Positions 36,481 to 48,246 are shown, counted from the stretch's first letter. The stretch is 64,000 nucleotides of DNA from Extensimonas perlucida (GCF_007655255.1 NZ_VMYE01000012.1:1-64000); one strand, 5' to 3'. Notes: a model not told the origin generated them from the letters alone. Numbers and translations: made by a program.

Positions 36481-37374
36481 TCACCAGGCGTGCATTGCGT
36501 CGTCGGGGAAGCGCCCCTCCTTCACGGCGTGCACGTAGGCCTCGATCGCGCCACGCACGCTGCCTGCGTCCTGCATGAAGTTGTGCACGAATTTGGGCAT
36601 CTTGCCGAGGTTCATGCCCAGCATGTCGTGCAGCACCAGCACTTGGCCGGCCGTGCCCTTGCCCGCGCCTATGCCTATGGTGTGGCAGTGCTGCAGTTCG
36701 GTGGTGATTTCGGCGGCGAGCGCGGCGGGCACCATTTCGAGCACGAGCATGGCCGCGCCGGCTTCCTGCAGCTCGTGCGCGTGCTGGCGCAACGTGCGCG
36801 CGGCGGCGTCCGACTTGCCCTGCACGCGGTAGCCGCCGAGCGCATGCACGGTTTGCGGCGTCAGGCCCAGGTGGCCGCAGACGGGGATGCCGCGCTGCAC
36901 GAGGAATTCCACCGTCGGCGTGATCCAGCCACCGCCCTCGATTTTGACCATGTGCGCACCCGCCTGCATCAGCGCGCAGGCGCTGCGCAGCGCCTGTTCG
37001 CGGCTTTCGGCGTAGGTGCCGTAGGGCAGGTCGGCCACCAGCCAGGAGGTGCCCTGCACGCGGTGCAGCCCGCGCGCCACGCTTTCGGTGTGATAGACCA
37101 TGGTGGCGAGTGTCACGCCCACGGTGCTGGGCAGCCCCTGGCAGACCATGCCGAGCGAGTCGCCCACGAGGATGCACTCCACGCCCGCGGCGTCGGCCAC
37201 GGCGGCGAAGGTGGCGTCGTAGGCCGTGAGCATGGTGATTTTTTCGCCCGCGGCGCGCATCTGCGCGAGGCGCGGCAGGCTCACGGGGCGGCGCTGTGGC
37301 AGCGGCGAGGCGGGCGGAATGGTGCCGTAGGGCGTGGCGCCGGAAGCGCTGGAGGTCGATTCGGTAGCGGACAT
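36481..37374 (-). CDS. panB: 3-methyl-2-oxobutanoate hydroxymethyltransferase
   Basis: A 297-residue barrel enzyme that converts alpha-ketoisovalerate to ketopantoate using methylenetetrahydrofolate. Family blocks are [41 protein letters not shown] and [20 protein letters not shown], with the catalytic Glu in LVLEMVP. A Ser/Ala/Pro-rich N-terminus of about 30 residues is extra. It is upstream of panC and likely co-transcribed. Confidence 0.95.
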   Translation of the reverse strand: MSATESTSSASGATPYGTIPPASPLPQRRPVSLPRLAQMRAAGEKITMLTAYDATFAAVADAAGVECILVGDSLGMVCQGLPSTVGVTLATMVYHTESVARGLHRVQGTSWLVADLPYGTYAESREQALRSACALMQAGAHMVKIEGGGWITPTVEFLVQRGIPVCGHLGLTPQTVHALGGYRVQGKSDAAARTLRQHAHELQEAGAAMLVLEMVPAALAAEITTELQHCHTIGIGAGKGTAGQVLVLHDMLGMNLGKMPKFVHNFMQDAGSVRGAIEAYVHAVKEGRFPDDAMHAW

Positions 37375-37444
37375 GGCAGCTCCAGTCTGGGGTTGAAAAA
37401 CTGGGCGAGAGTCTATGCCAAGCCGAAGCCGCTATGCTCGCCCC

Positions 37445-38323
37445 ATGACAAGTTCCAACATCGACTTCGACTTTTCTTCCGCTGTCGCGGTGCAGGCACT
37501 CGCGCAAACCGATGTGGCGCGTGCGCTGGCGGAGGATGTAGGCCCGGGTGACCTGACCGCGGCGCTGGTTCCTGCCGAGCGCCGGGCGCACGCGCGTATC
37601 CTCGCGCGCGAGGCCGCGGTGGTCTGCGGTGCGCCCTGGGTCGAGGCGGCGCTGCGCGCGCTCGACCCCAACGTGCAGATCACCTGGCACGTGGCCGAGG
37701 GCCAGCGCTGCGCGCCCGAGCAGGTCGTGCTCGAAGTGCAAGGTCAGGCGCGCGCGCTGCTCAGCGCCGAGCGCACGGCACTCAACTTTTTGCAGCTGCT
37801 CTCGGCCGTGGCGACCAAAACCGCGCGGTATGTGGAGGCGGTGCAGGGCACGCGTGCGCGCATCGTCGATACGCGCAAGACCTTGCCGGGCCTGCGCCTC
37901 GCGCAGAAGTACGCCGTGCGCACGGGCGGCGGCACCAACCACCGCATCGGCTTGTACGACGCCGTACTCATCAAGGAAAACCACATCGCCGCAGCAGGTG
38001 GCGTGCGTGCCGTGCTACAAACAGCGCAGCAGGTTGCGGCGCGTGCAAAGTTCATCCAGATCGAGGTCGAGACGCTCGCGCAGCTGCACGAGGCGCTGGA
38101 CGCGGGCGCCACCATGGTGCTGCTCGACAATATGGACTTGCCCACGCTGCGCGAGGCCGTGCGCATCAACGCGGGCCGCGCCGTGCTCGAAATCTCGGGC
38201 GGCGTTACGCTCGCGAACCTGCGCGCGCTGGCCGAAACCGGCGTGGATCGCATCTCCATAGGCACCTTGACCAAGGACATCGAGGCGATCGACTATTCGA
38301 TGCGCCTGCAGGAGCTTTCATGA
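37445..38323 (+). CDS. nadC: Nicotinate-nucleotide pyrophosphorylase (carboxylating)
   Basis: A 292-residue quinolinate phosphoribosyltransferase of NAD synthesis. It shows [49 protein letters not shown] with active-site Lys/Arg, [20 protein letters not shown] and the C-terminal [11 protein letters not shown]. The ATG at 37445 is divergent from panB with 70 bp between. The stop overlaps nadA by ATGA. Confidence 0.96.
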   Translation: MTSSNIDFDFSSAVAVQALAQTDVARALAEDVGPGDLTAALVPAERRAHARILAREAAVVCGAPWVEAALRALDPNVQITWHVAEGQRCAPEQVVLEVQGQARALLSAERTALNFLQLLSAVATKTARYVEAVQGTRARIVDTRKTLPGLRLAQKYAVRTGGGTNHRIGLYDAVLIKENHIAAAGGVRAVLQTAQQVAARAKFIQIEVETLAQLHEALDAGATMVLLDNMDLPTLREAVRINAGRAVLEISGGVTLANLRALAETGVDRISIGTLTKDIEAIDYSMRLQELS

Positions 38324-39468
38324 CCACCACATCCGTGATTCCCGTTTCGGCCCCGCTCAAGGACGTCGAGTACGAGCAGCCCGTCGATCGCCTCGAAGGC
38401 GGGCCGGTGTGCTCCACCAAACACGCCTGGGCGCGCGTGCCGCCCGAGCCCGGCCCCGCCGAGCGCGCCGCACTCAAGGACAAAATCCGCCGCCTGCTCC
38501 GGGAGCGCAACGCCGTCATGGTGTCGCACTACTACGTGCACCCCGACTTGCAAGACCTGGCCGAGGAGACCGGCGGCATCGTGAGCGACTCGCTCGAAAT
38601 GGCGCGCTTCGGGCGCGACCATCCGGCGCAGACGCTGGTGGTCTCTGGGGTGCGCTTCATGGGTGAGACGGCCAAAATCCTCTCGCCCGAAAAAACCGTG
38701 CTCATGCCCGACCTCGACGCGACCTGTTCGCTCGACCTCGGCTGCCCGATCGAAGCGTTCAACGCCTTTTGCGACGCGCACCCTGACCGCACCGTGGTCG
38801 TCTATGCCAACACCAGCGCCGCCGTGAAGGCGCGCGCCGACTGGCTCGTCACCTCGAGCTGCGCGCTCGACATCGTGCGTGCGCTCAAAGACCAGGGCCA
38901 CAAAATCCTCTGGGCGCCCGACCGCCACCTGGGCGACTACATCCGCGCCGAAACCGGCGCCGACATGGTGTTTTGGAACGGCGCCTGCATCGTGCACGAC
39001 GAGTTCAAGGCCTTCGAGCTCGCCGCGCTCAAGAAGGAACACCCCGGCGCCATGGTGCTCGTGCACCCCGAAAGCCCGGCCGAGGTCATCGCGCTCGCGG
39101 ACTTCGTGGGTTCGACCTCGGGCATCCTGCGCGCGGCGCGCGAGCTCGAGGCGCAAGAATTCATCGTCGCCACCGACAACGGCATGCTGCACAAGCTGCG
39201 CACGCTCAACCCCGGCAAGGTGTTTTACGAGGCGCCCACGGCCGGCCGCAGCGCCACCTGCAAGAGCTGCGCGCATTGCCCCTGGATGGCGATGAACAGC
39301 CTGGCCGGCGTGGCGCAGGTGCTCGAAACGGGCGCAAACGCGGTGCAAGTCGACCCGGCGCTGATCCCGCGCGCGCGCGTGCCCATAGACCGCATGCTGG
39401 CCTTCACCGCGGCGCTGCGCCAGGGCCAGCCGGCGCTGCGCCTCGTGCCGAGCATAGGTGCGGCCTGA
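38320..39468 (+). CDS. nadA: Quinolinate synthase
   Basis: A 382-residue [4Fe-4S] enzyme condensing iminoaspartate with dihydroxyacetone phosphate. Three cluster cysteines fall in [23 protein letters not shown] and [13 protein letters not shown]; substrate residues are in [13 protein letters not shown]. The N-terminal about 45 residues are longer than in E. coli NadA. It is translationally coupled to nadC, so both steps after aspartate oxidase are together; nadB is not in this window. Confidence 0.96.
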   Translation: MTTTSVIPVSAPLKDVEYEQPVDRLEGGPVCSTKHAWARVPPEPGPAERAALKDKIRRLLRERNAVMVSHYYVHPDLQDLAEETGGIVSDSLEMARFGRDHPAQTLVVSGVRFMGETAKILSPEKTVLMPDLDATCSLDLGCPIEAFNAFCDAHPDRTVVVYANTSAAVKARADWLVTSSCALDIVRALKDQGHKILWAPDRHLGDYIRAETGADMVFWNGACIVHDEFKAFELAALKKEHPGAMVLVHPESPAEVIALADFVGSTSGILRAARELEAQEFIVATDNGMLHKLRTLNPGKVFYEAPTAGRSATCKSCAHCPWMAMNSLAGVAQVLETGANAVQVDPALIPRARVPIDRMLAFTAALRQGQPALRLVPSIGAA

Positions 39469-39477
39469 GATGCTCAC

Positions 39478-39538
39478 TATTGGATAGCTTCTTGCGCCCG
39501 ATGGTAGTGCCTCTGTGGCCGATTTGGCATTGATTTTG
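39478..39538 (+). repeat. Dispersed ATAGCTGC repeat, copy 4 (diverged)
   Basis: TTGGATAGCTTCTTGCGCCC is followed at the standard spacing by CTGTGGCCGATTTGGC. It lies in the 171-bp spacer between nadA and phaR. Confidence 0.7.
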
Positions 39539-39639
39539 GCGGCCGCGCGCGTCAGGGTAATCCTTCGTTCCTGCGGCGACGTGGGCTTTCTAAAATCGGC
39601 TGCAAAGCGAAAACCCGAGTATCCAAGGAGGACACCTTC

Positions 39640-40164
39640 GTGCCTGAAGCCAAAGACGCCCGCACCGCCAAGCCGGCGGCGCGGGTGATCAAAAAATACC
39701 CCAATCGCCGCTTGTACGACACGGGCACTTCGACCTACATCACGCTCGACGAGGTGCGCCAGCTCGTCATGGCGCACGAGGACTTCGTCGTGCGCGACGC
39801 CAAAACGGGTGAAGACCTTACGCGCAGCATCCTGCTGCAGATCATCCTCGAAGAAGAAGCTGGCGGCGCGCCCATCCTCACCGAAGCCGTGCTCGCAAAC
39901 ATCATCCGCTTTTACGGCCACGCCATGCAGGGCTTCATGGGGGCCTACCTCGAAAAGAACATCCAGGCCTTCACCGAACTGCAGGCCAAACTCACCGAAC
40001 AGGCGAAAAACCTCACGCCCGAGATGTGGACGCAGTTCATGAGCCTGCAGTCGCCCATGCTCACCGGCATGATGGGCAACTACGTCGAGCAGTCGCAAAA
40101 AGCGCTCGCACAAATGCAAAAGCAGACCGAGCAGATGCTGGGCGCGTTCGGTCTCAAGCGTTGA
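39640..40164 (+). CDS. phaR: Polyhydroxyalkanoate synthesis repressor PhaR
   Basis: A 174-residue DNA- and PHA-binding repressor that controls phasin and PHA genes. The N-terminal DNA-binding domain reads VIKKYPNRRLYDTGTSTYIT and LDEVRQLVMAHEDFVV; the C-terminal Gln/Met-rich helix covers the PHB accumulation regulatory domain. It starts with GTG at 39640 behind a near-perfect AAGGAGG site, which decides the start. No phaC, phaB or phasin gene is in the window, though a thiolase lies at 5.9-7.1 kb. Confidence 0.93.
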   Translation: MPEAKDARTAKPAARVIKKYPNRRLYDTGTSTYITLDEVRQLVMAHEDFVVRDAKTGEDLTRSILLQIILEEEAGGAPILTEAVLANIIRFYGHAMQGFMGAYLEKNIQAFTELQAKLTEQAKNLTPEMWTQFMSLQSPMLTGMMGNYVEQSQKALAQMQKQTEQMLGAFGLKR

Positions 40165-40181
40165 AGCACCTGAAAGATCGT

Positions 40182-40206
40182 CGTCATTGCGAGCCCCGCA
40201 ATGACG
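40182..40206. repeat. CGTCATTGCG short palindrome
   Basis: CGTCATTGCG (40182-40191) and CGCAATGACG (40197-40206) form a perfect 10-bp stem with a 5-base loop, between phaR and rimO. It shares its arms with the larger palindrome at 54985-55099 and could also end the phaR transcript, though no T-run follows. Confidence 0.65.
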
Positions 40207-40240
40207 CCCCAAGGGGCGCCCCATCGGGGACAATACCAGG

Positions 40241-41668
40241 ATGAATGCTGCCTCCTCGACTTCTTCTCTTTCCTCTTCCAGTACGTCTTCCGGTAGCTCT
40301 GCAGCGCCGCGCATCGGCTTCGTGAGCCTCGGCTGCCCCAAGGCGCTCACGGATTCGGAGCTGATCCTCACGCAGCTGAGCGCCGAGGGCTACGAAACCT
40401 CCAAGACCTTCGCGGGCGCAGACCTCGTGATCGTCAACACCTGCGGCTTCATCGACGAGGCCGTACAGGAAAGCCTGGACACCATTGGCGAGGCGCTGGC
40501 CGAAAACGGCAAGGTCATCGTCACGGGCTGCCTGGGCGCGCGCACGGACAGCAAGGGCGACAACCTGGTGCGCGAGCTGCACCCGCGCGTGCTTGCCGTC
40601 ACGGGCCCGCACGCCACGCAAGAGGTCATGGACGCGGTGCATCAGCACCTGCCCAAGCCGCACGATCCGTTCACCGACCTCGTGCCCGGCGGCTTCGGCG
40701 TCGCGGGGCTCAAGCTCACGCCGCGCCACTATGCCTACCTCAAAATCAGCGAGGGCTGCAACCATCGCTGCACCTTTTGCATCATCCCCTCGATGCGCGG
40801 CGATCTGGTGTCGCGCCCCGTGGGCGAGGTGCTGAACGAGGCGCGCGCGCTGTTTGAGGGCGGCGTCAAAGAGCTGCTCGTGATCAGCCAGGACACCTCG
40901 GCCTACGGCGTCGATGTGCACTACCGCACGGGCTTTTGGGACGGCAAGCCGATCAAGACGCGCACGCTCGAGCTCGTGCAGGCGCTCGGCGAACTGGCCG
41001 CGGCGCACGGCGCCTGGGTGCGGCTGCATTACGTCTATCCGTACCCGAGCGTCGATGCGCTGATCCCGCTCATGGCCGAAGGCTTGGTGCTGCCCTACCT
41101 CGACGTGCCCTTCCAGCACAGCCACCCCGCGGTGCTGCAGCGCATGAAGCGCCCCGCAAGCGGCGAGAAGAACCTCGAGCGCATCGCGCGCTGGCGTGAA
41201 ATGTGCCCGGAGCTGGTGATCCGCAGCACCTTCATCGCGGGTTTTCCCGGTGAAACCGAGGAGGAGTTCGCGCACCTGCTCGACTTCGTGCGCGCCGCGC
41301 AGATCGACCGCGCGGGTTGCTTCGCCTACAGCGATGTCGCCGGCGCCGCGGCCAACGACTTATCCGGCATGCTGCCGCCCGAACTGCGCGAGGAGCGCCG
41401 CGCGCGTTTCATGGCCGTGGCCGAGCAGGTTTCCGTGGCCAAGCTGCAGCGCCGCGTGGGCACGACCCTGCAGGTGCTCGTCGATACGGCGCCCAACCAG
41501 GGCAAGAAAGGCGGCACGGGCCGCAGCTATGCCGACGCGCCCGAAATCGACGGCGTGGTGCACCTGCTGCCGCCGGAAAAAATCAGCAAGACGCTCAAGG
41601 TGGGCGAATTCACGCGCGCGCGCATCGTAGGCACGCAGGGGCATGACCTCGTGGCGCAGCCGGTGTGA
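40241..41668 (+). CDS. rimO: Ribosomal protein S12 methylthiotransferase RimO
   Basis: A 475-residue radical-SAM enzyme that adds a methylthio group to Asp88/89 of ribosomal protein S12. The N-terminal UPF0004 domain has three Fe-S cysteines ([29 protein letters not shown]), the radical-SAM motif is [17 protein letters not shown], and a C-terminal TRAM domain ends the protein. The first about 22 residues are a Ser/Thr-rich tract unlike the rest. It ends before a strong terminator shared with efp. Confidence 0.95.
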   Translation: MNAASSTSSLSSSSTSSGSSAAPRIGFVSLGCPKALTDSELILTQLSAEGYETSKTFAGADLVIVNTCGFIDEAVQESLDTIGEALAENGKVIVTGCLGARTDSKGDNLVRELHPRVLAVTGPHATQEVMDAVHQHLPKPHDPFTDLVPGGFGVAGLKLTPRHYAYLKISEGCNHRCTFCIIPSMRGDLVSRPVGEVLNEARALFEGGVKELLVISQDTSAYGVDVHYRTGFWDGKPIKTRTLELVQALGELAAAHGAWVRLHYVYPYPSVDALIPLMAEGLVLPYLDVPFQHSHPAVLQRMKRPASGEKNLERIARWREMCPELVIRSTFIAGFPGETEEEFAHLLDFVRAAQIDRAGCFAYSDVAGAAANDLSGMLPPELREERRARFMAVAEQVSVAKLQRRVGTTLQVLVDTAPNQGKKGGTGRSYADAPEIDGVVHLLPPEKISKTLKVGEFTRARIVGTQGHDLVAQPV

Positions 41669-41702
41669 GGGTGTGCGGCGGCGCGTTGTGAGCGCTGCGC
41701 GC

Positions 41703-41740
41703 CCAACAAAAAGGCTTCCCGAGGGAAGCCTTTTTGTTGG
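41703..41740. terminator. Bidirectional Rho-independent terminator between rimO and efp
   Basis: Arms CCAACAAAAAGGCTTCCC (41703-41720) and GGGAAGCCTTTTTGTTGG (41723-41740) are perfectly complementary, with an A-tract on one side and a T-tract on the other. It lies between two converging genes and can terminate in both directions. Confidence 0.92.
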
Positions 41741-41754
41741 GTCGGGGCGTCAGT

Positions 41755-42309
41755 TCAAACGCGCTTGCGGTATTCCGCCGTGCGTGTGTCGATTTCGATC
41801 TTGTCGCCTTGTTCGACGAAGATCGGCACTGGCACGTCGAAACCCGTGGAGATCTTTGCGGGCTTGAGCACCTTGCCCGAAGTGTCGCCCTTGACGGCGG
41901 GCTCGGTCCAGGTCACTTCGCGCACCACCGAAGTTGGCAATTCGACCGAAATGGCCTTGCCTTCATAAAACACTACCTCGGCGGGCATGCCTTCTTCGAG
42001 GTAGTTGAGCGCGTCGCCCATGTTTTCGGCCTCGACCTCGTACTGGTTGTAGTCGGTGTCCATCCAGACGTACATCGGATCGGCGAAGTAGGAGTAGGTG
42101 CACTCCTTTTTTTCCAGCACGATGTTGTCGATTTTGTCGTCGGCCTTGAACACGACTTCGGTGTTGAAGTTGGCGATCAGGCTCTTGAGCTTCATGCGCA
42201 CGGTGGCCGAGTTGCGGCCGCCGCGCGAGTATTCGGTCTTGAGCACGACCATAGGGTCTTTGCCGTGCATGATGACATTGCCGGCACGGATTTCTTGAGC
42301 GATTTTCAT
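41755..42309 (-). CDS. efp: Elongation factor P
   Basis: A 184-residue three-domain translation factor that relieves ribosome stalling at polyproline stretches. The tip of domain I reads [19 protein letters not shown] with Arg32 at the position that EarP rhamnosylates in betaproteobacteria and pseudomonads, rather than the Lys34 modified by EpmA. The C-terminal OB domain contains [13 protein letters not shown]. earP, often next to efp in related genomes, is not in this window. It follows tRNA-Val on the same strand by 142 bp. Confidence 0.96.
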   Translation of the reverse strand: MKIAQEIRAGNVIMHGKDPMVVLKTEYSRGGRNSATVRMKLKSLIANFNTEVVFKADDKIDNIVLEKKECTYSYFADPMYVWMDTDYNQYEVEAENMGDALNYLEEGMPAEVVFYEGKAISVELPTSVVREVTWTEPAVKGDTSGKVLKPAKISTGFDVPVPIFVEQGDKIEIDTRTAEYRKRV

Positions 42310-42451
42310 GGCTGCTAGCTTGGGGGTGTGCTGCTCGGTTCAAGAGCAGTGGTGCATGGTCAGCGCTTTTTTGGGGTGCGACCTGGCAACGCGCCATGCG
42401 TTGCCTTGATGCACGCGCGCGTCTGGCGACGCGATTCGGGATTGCGGAATG

Positions 42452-42527
42452 TGGTAGGCGCGATTGGACTCGAACCAACGACCCCCACCATGTCAAGGTG
42501 GTGCTCTAACCAGCTGAGCTACGCGCC
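42452..42527 (-). tRNA. tRNA-Val (anticodon GAC)
   Basis: On the minus strand a 76-base cloverleaf begins GGCGCGTAGCTCAGCTGG. It has the anticodon stem-loop CCACC-TTGACAT-GGTGG (anticodon GAC, read as Val), a GGTTCGAGTCC T-arm, an acceptor end CGCGCC and an encoded CCA. All stems pair. Confidence 0.96.
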
Positions 42528-42592
42528 TGGGTCTTTTCGGGAAACCGCAATTGTAGCAGCAAAAACACGGTGCTCGCCTTTTTTCCGCCCTG

Positions 42593-43705
<1,113 letters not shown>

Positions 43706-43769
43706 TTACCAGGCGCTACCGGCGGCGCCTGCGCATCGGGTAAGCTCATCGCCTGCTGATTGCCTGCCT

Positions 43770-46100
43770 ATGACGTACTCGCTCAACACCTTGAATGCCT
43801 CGTCCCGCACTGGGCCGGCCCCGCGCTCGGGGGCTGCGCGCTTCGGTTACGAATTCGGCCTTTTCGTGGGCTTTGTGCTGCTGGTGTTCTGGTTGCTGGC
43901 GCTGCTGAGCTATTCGCAGCAGGACGCCGCCTGGTCCACTTCGGGCTCTGGCAGCAATGGCATGGTGGCGAATTGGGGCGGGCGCGTGGGCGCGTGGCTG
44001 GCCGATGGCAGCTATTTTTTGCTGGGTGTTTCGGTCTGGTGGTGCGCGCTCGCTGCGCTGCGCGCCTGGATGGCGGCGCTCGCGCGCTGGATGCGCGGCG
44101 GCGCGCCGGCGCCCGGCGAGGCGCCTGCGTGGCAGCGCCGCGTAGTGTTTTGGGGCGGGCTGGCACTGCTGCTGGGCGCGAGCACGGCGCTCGAGTGGTC
44201 GCGCCTGTACCGGCTGGAGCACTGGCTGCCGGGGAGCGCCGGCGGCGTGCTCGGGGCCGTGGTCGGCCCGCTGGCGATGCAGTGGTTCGGCGCCACGGGC
44301 TCGGCACTGCTGGGCATCGTGGCCGTGGTGCTCTGTGTGACGCTGGTGCTGGATTTTTCTTGGGGCTCGGTGGCCGAGGCACTGGGTGCGCGCATCGATG
44401 CCCTGGTGCAATCGCGCCGCAGCTCGCGCGAGGCCGCGCAGGACATGGCCGAGGGCCGGCGTGCCGCGCGCGAGCGCGAGGAGGTGGTGCGCGAAGAGCG
44501 TAGCGAAGTCGAGGGGGCGCATCCGCAGCCCGTGCAGATCATCGAGCCCGTACAGGAACAGGCGCCACCCAGCGCGCGTGTGGTGAAAGAGCGGCAAAAG
44601 CCCTTGTTCACCGAGTTGCCCGACAGCCCGCTGCCGCAGGTCGATTTGCTCGATGCGCCCTTGCAGCGCCAGGAAACCGTCGCGCCCGAGACGCTGGAGA
44701 TGACCAGCCGCCTGATCGAGAAAAAGCTGCGCGACTTTGGCGTCGAGGTGCAGGTGGTCGCGGCCATGCCGGGGCCCGTGATCACGCGCTACGAGATAGA
44801 GCCCGCCACGGGCGTGAAGGGCGCGCAGATCGTCGGTCTGGCCAAGGACTTGGCGCGTTCGCTGAGCCTGGTGTCGATCCGCGTGATCGAGACGATTCCG
44901 GGCAAGAACTACATGGCGCTGGAGCTGCCCAATGCCAAGCGCCAGTCGATCCGGCTCGCGGAAATTCTGGGCTCGCAGGTCTATCACGAGGCCAAGTCGC
45001 TGCTCACCATGGGGCTGGGCAAGGACATCGTGGGCAAGCCCGTGGTGGCCGATCTGGCCAAAATGCCGCACGTGCTCGTGGCCGGCACCACGGGCTCGGG
45101 CAAGTCGGTCGGGCTCAACGCCATGATTCTGTCGCTGCTCTACAAGGCCGAGGCGCGCGACGTGCGTCTGCTGCTGATCGACCCGAAGATGCTCGAAATG
45201 TCGGTGTACGAGGGCATCCCGCACCTGCTCGCGCCCGTGGTCACCGACATGAAGCAGGCCGCGCAGGGCCTGAACTGGTGCGTGGGCGAGATGGAGCGGC
45301 GCTACAAACTCATGAGCAAGCTGGGCGTGCGCAACCTCGCGGGCTACAACGCCAAGATCGACGAGGCCAAGGCGCGCGGCGAGGCCATTGCCAACCCTTT
45401 CAGCCTCACGCCCGAGGAGCCCGAGCCGCTGCAGCGCCTGCCTTACATCGTGGTGGTGATCGACGAGCTCGCCGACCTGATGATGGTGGTGGGCAAGAAG
45501 ATCGAGGAGCTGATCGCGCGCCTCGCGCAAAAGGCGCGCGCCGCGGGTATCCATTTGATTTTGGCCACGCAGCGCCCCAGCGTCGATGTGATCACGGGCC
45601 TGATCAAGGCCAACATCCCCACGCGCATCGCCTTCCAGGTGAGCAGCAAGATCGACAGCCGCACCATCCTCGACCAGATGGGCGCCGAAGCGCTGCTGGG
45701 CATGGGCGACATGCTCTACATGGCCAGCGGCACGGGCCTGCCGATCCGCGTGCACGGCGCCTTTGTGAGCGACGAGGAGGTGCACCGCGTGGTCAGCTAC
45801 CTCAAAAGCCAGGGCGAGCCCGACTACATCGACGGCGTGCTCGAGGGCGCCGCCGCCGAGGGCGAGGCGGATGCCTTTGGCGAAGGGGGTGAAAGCGACG
45901 AAAAAGACCCCATGTACGACCAGGCCGTGGCCATCGTGCTCAAGGACCGCAAGGCCAGCATCTCGTACGTGCAGCGCAAGCTGCGCATAGGCTACAACCG
46001 CGCGGCGCGCTTGCTCGAAGACATGGAAAAAGCCGGCCTGGTGAGCAGCCTGACCACGAGCGGCCAGCGCGACGTGCTCGTGCCCGGGCGCGAGGAGTGA
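43770..46100 (+). CDS. ftsK: DNA translocase FtsK
   Basis: A 776-residue septal DNA pump that moves chromosome termini and activates XerCD recombination. The N-terminal membrane domain has about four helices (first [16 protein letters not shown]), then a rather short charged linker (about residues 210-300). The motor domain follows with Walker [17 protein letters not shown] near residue 440 and [14 protein letters not shown] as Walker B. A C-terminal gamma winged helix ([20 protein letters not shown]) reads KOPS sites. The ATG at 43770 matches the family start. Confidence 0.96.
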   Translation: MTYSLNTLNASSRTGPAPRSGAARFGYEFGLFVGFVLLVFWLLALLSYSQQDAAWSTSGSGSNGMVANWGGRVGAWLADGSYFLLGVSVWWCALAALRAWMAALARWMRGGAPAPGEAPAWQRRVVFWGGLALLLGASTALEWSRLYRLEHWLPGSAGGVLGAVVGPLAMQWFGATGSALLGIVAVVLCVTLVLDFSWGSVAEALGARIDALVQSRRSSREAAQDMAEGRRAAREREEVVREERSEVEGAHPQPVQIIEPVQEQAPPSARVVKERQKPLFTELPDSPLPQVDLLDAPLQRQETVAPETLEMTSRLIEKKLRDFGVEVQVVAAMPGPVITRYEIEPATGVKGAQIVGLAKDLARSLSLVSIRVIETIPGKNYMALELPNAKRQSIRLAEILGSQVYHEAKSLLTMGLGKDIVGKPVVADLAKMPHVLVAGTTGSGKSVGLNAMILSLLYKAEARDVRLLLIDPKMLEMSVYEGIPHLLAPVVTDMKQAAQGLNWCVGEMERRYKLMSKLGVRNLAGYNAKIDEAKARGEAIANPFSLTPEEPEPLQRLPYIVVVIDELADLMMVVGKKIEELIARLAQKARAAGIHLILATQRPSVDVITGLIKANIPTRIAFQVSSKIDSRTILDQMGAEALLGMGDMLYMASGTGLPIRVHGAFVSDEEVHRVVSYLKSQGEPDYIDGVLEGAAAEGEADAFGEGGESDEKDPMYDQAVAIVLKDRKASISYVQRKLRIGYNRAARLLEDMEKAGLVSSLTTSGQRDVLVPGREE

Positions 46101-46101
46101 T

Positions 46102-46737
46102 GTGTTGAAAAGAGCGATAGTTACTGTTTTGATAGCTGCAAGCGCCCAATTGGCGGGCGCTAGCGGCCTCAAAAGCCTGGAAAAATTCCTGCAAGGCACG
46201 CAGGCCGGCCAGGCCGAATTCACGCAGGTCGTGACCATGCCCGCAAAAGAAGGGCAGGCTGCGCGCAGCAAGACCTCGAGCGGCAGCTTCACCTTCCAGC
46301 GCCCGGGGCGCTTCAAGTTCATCTACCAAAAGCCGTTTGCGCAAACCATCGTGGCCGACGGGCAGACGCTGTGGCTCTACGACGCAGACTTGAACCAGGT
46401 CACGCAGCGCAAGCAGGCCGACGCGCTGGGCAGCACGCCCGCGGCTTTGCTGGCGTCTGCGGCCGACCTCGGTGCGCTGCGCGCGCAGTTCACGCTCGAA
46501 GACGTGCCCGCACAGGACGGGCTCGAATGGGTGCAGGCCACGCCCAAAACCCAGGACGGGCAGCTGCAGCGCGTGCGCGTGGGTTTCGCGGGCGAGCAAC
46601 TCGCGGCGCTGGACATCCTCGACAGCTTCGGTCAGCGCTCGCTGATCCGCTTCAGCCACGTGCAGACCCTGCCTGCGCTGCCGCCGGGCACCTTCGCCTT
46701 CAAGCCGCCTGCGGGCGCCGACGTGCTGCGGCAGTGA
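46102..46737 (+). CDS. lolA: Outer-membrane lipoprotein carrier LolA
   Basis: A 211-residue periplasmic chaperone that ferries lipoproteins from LolCDE to LolB. The mature part starts near SGLKSLEKFLQGTQAGQAEF and has SGSFTFQRPGRFKFIYQKPF and DGQTLWLYDADLNQVT. It starts at GTG 46102 (or TTG 46105), one base after the ftsK stop. The signal peptide (MLKRAIVTVLIAASAQLAGA) is largely encoded by a copy of the dispersed ATAGCTGC repeat. Confidence 0.93.
   Translation: MLKRAIVTVLIAASAQLAGASGLKSLEKFLQGTQAGQAEFTQVVTMPAKEGQAARSKTSSGSFTFQRPGRFKFIYQKPFAQTIVADGQTLWLYDADLNQVTQRKQADALGSTPAALLASAADLGALRAQFTLEDVPAQDGLEWVQATPKTQDGQLQRVRVGFAGEQLAALDILDSFGQRSLIRFSHVQTLPALPPGTFAFKPPAGADVLRQ
46126..46178 (+). repeat. 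Dispersed ATAGCTGC repeat, copy 5, inside the lolA signal sequence
   Basis: TTTTGATAGCTGCAAGCGCC is followed at the standard spacing by GGGCGCTAGCGGCCTCAAAA. Read in the lolA frame it encodes LIAASAQLAGASGLKS. It is nearly identical in layout to the copy in the DUF934 gene. Confidence 0.85.
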
Positions 46738-46776
46738 GGCCGCGCAACGCCGTTCACTGCCCGCCTGGATGAGGCC

Positions 46777-48153
46777 ATGAGCGCCCCTTCTGCCAACACT
46801 CCCGTTCACCCTGCCGCCGCCCCCCGCATGCACCAGCCGCTGGCCGAGCGCCTGCGCCCGCGCCGGCTCGCCGACGTGATCGGGCAGCAGCATGTGCTCG
46901 GGCCGGGCATGCCGCTGCGCCTGGCGTTCGAGTCGGGGCGGCCGCACAGCTGCATCTTCTGGGGGCCGCCGGGCGTGGGCAAGACCACCATCGCGCGGCT
47001 CATGGCCGAGGCGTTCGACGCGCAGTTCATCAGCATCAGCGCGGTGCTCGGTGGCGTAAAGGACATCCGCGACGCCGTGCAGCAGGCCGAAGCGGCACGC
47101 GCGGGCCTGCTGCCGCGCGCCACCATCGTGTTCGTCGATGAGGTGCACCGCTTTAACAAAAGCCAGCAGGACGCCTTCTTGCCGCATGTCGAAAGCGGCC
47201 TCTTCACCTTCATTGGCGCGACCACCGAAAACCCCTCGTTCGAGGTCAACTCGGCGCTGCTGTCGCGCGCCACGGTCTATGTGCTGCAGCCGCTCACGCC
47301 CGCCGATTTGAAGCAAATTCTGGCCCTAGCCCAGGCGCAGCAAGCGCTACCAGCTATCGAAGAAGAAGCAATCGAGCGTCTCGTCGCCTACGCCGACGGC
47401 GATGCACGCCGTCTGCTCAACACGGTCGAGACGCTCGCCATCGCAGCCGCGCAGGAGCAGCGCGCGCAGATCACCGACGCCTGGCTCTTGCAGGTGCTGG
47501 GTCAGCAGCTGCGCCGCTACGACAAGGGCGGCGAGCAGTTCTACGACACCATCAGTGCGCTGCACAAGGCGGTGCGCGGCTCCGACCCCGACGCGGCGCT
47601 GTACTGGCTCGTGCGCATGCTCGACGGCGGCGTCGATCCGCGCTACATCGCGCGGCGCATGGTGCGCATGGCAAGCGAGGACATCGGCCTGGCCGACCCG
47701 CGCGCGCTGCGCCTCGCGCTCGACGCCACCGAGGTCTATGAGCGCCTGGGCAGCCCCGAGGGTGAACTGGCGCTGGCCGAATGCGTGCTCTACCTGGCCG
47801 TGGCGCCCAAGTCGAACGCGGTGTACCGCGCCTACAACGCGGCGCGCGCCTGGGTGCAAAAAGACGGCACGCGCCCCGTGCCGCTGCATTTGCGCAACGC
47901 GCCCACCAAGCTCATGAAGCAGCTCGATTACGGCAAGGACTATCGCTACGCGCACGACGAGGAGGGCGCTTTCGCCGCGGGCGAGCGCTACCTGCCTGAA
48001 GGCATGGCCGAGCCGCATTTTTACGCGCCCGTGGAGCGCGGGCTCGAGATCAAGATCGCACACAAGCTGCGCGACTTGCGCGTGCGCAACACCGCCGCAC
48101 GCGATGCAGCCGCACAGGCGCAAGGCACTGCGCAGAGCGGCGAAGAATTGTGA
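46777..48153 (+). CDS. rarA: Replication-associated recombination protein RarA
   Basis: A 458-residue AAA+ ATPase of the RarA/MgsA/WRNIP1 family acting at stalled forks. Walker A is FWGPPGVGKTTIARLMAE, Walker B is TIVFVDEVHRFNKSQQDAF, and a sensor segment reads FIGATTENPSFEVNSALLSR. The C-terminal part has DKGGEQFYDTISALHKAVRG and YLAVAPKSNAVYRAYNAA. A loop before the conserved VAYADGDARRLLNT is formed by a reversed copy of the dispersed repeat. It lies 39 bp after lolA. Confidence 0.95.
   Translation: MSAPSANTPVHPAAAPRMHQPLAERLRPRRLADVIGQQHVLGPGMPLRLAFESGRPHSCIFWGPPGVGKTTIARLMAEAFDAQFISISAVLGGVKDIRDAVQQAEAARAGLLPRATIVFVDEVHRFNKSQQDAFLPHVESGLFTFIGATTENPSFEVNSALLSRATVYVLQPLTPADLKQILALAQAQQALPAIEEEAIERLVAYADGDARRLLNTVETLAIAAAQEQRAQITDAWLLQVLGQQLRRYDKGGEQFYDTISALHKAVRGSDPDAALYWLVRMLDGGVDPRYIARRMVRMASEDIGLADPRALRLALDATEVYERLGSPEGELALAECVLYLAVAPKSNAVYRAYNAARAWVQKDGTRPVPLHLRNAPTKLMKQLDYGKDYRYAHDEEGAFAAGERYLPEGMAEPHFYAPVERGLEIKIAHKLRDLRVRNTAARDAAAQAQGTAQSGEEL
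47313..47369 (-). repeat. Dispersed ATAGCTGC repeat, copy 6, inside rarA
   Basis: On the minus strand TTCGATAGCTGGTAGCGCTT is followed by GGGCTAGGGCCAGAATTTGC at almost the standard spacing. On the coding strand it encodes QILALAQAQQALPAIEEEA, in a region that is variable among RarA proteins. Confidence 0.75.
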
Positions 48154-48246
48154 GCGCCCTTCTTTGGGACTGCCCGTAGCGGGGGAAAACCCCGTGTCAT
48201 GGTGCTGTAACAGCCCCGCCGCTCTGACTACAATCGCCCCCACCCA

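Noticed and set aside
40385-40620. Possible tandem or CRISPR-like spacing of short repeats among the dispersed copies
   Set aside because: The repeats are tens of kilobases apart with no arrays, leaders or cas genes; no CRISPR array is present anywhere in the window.
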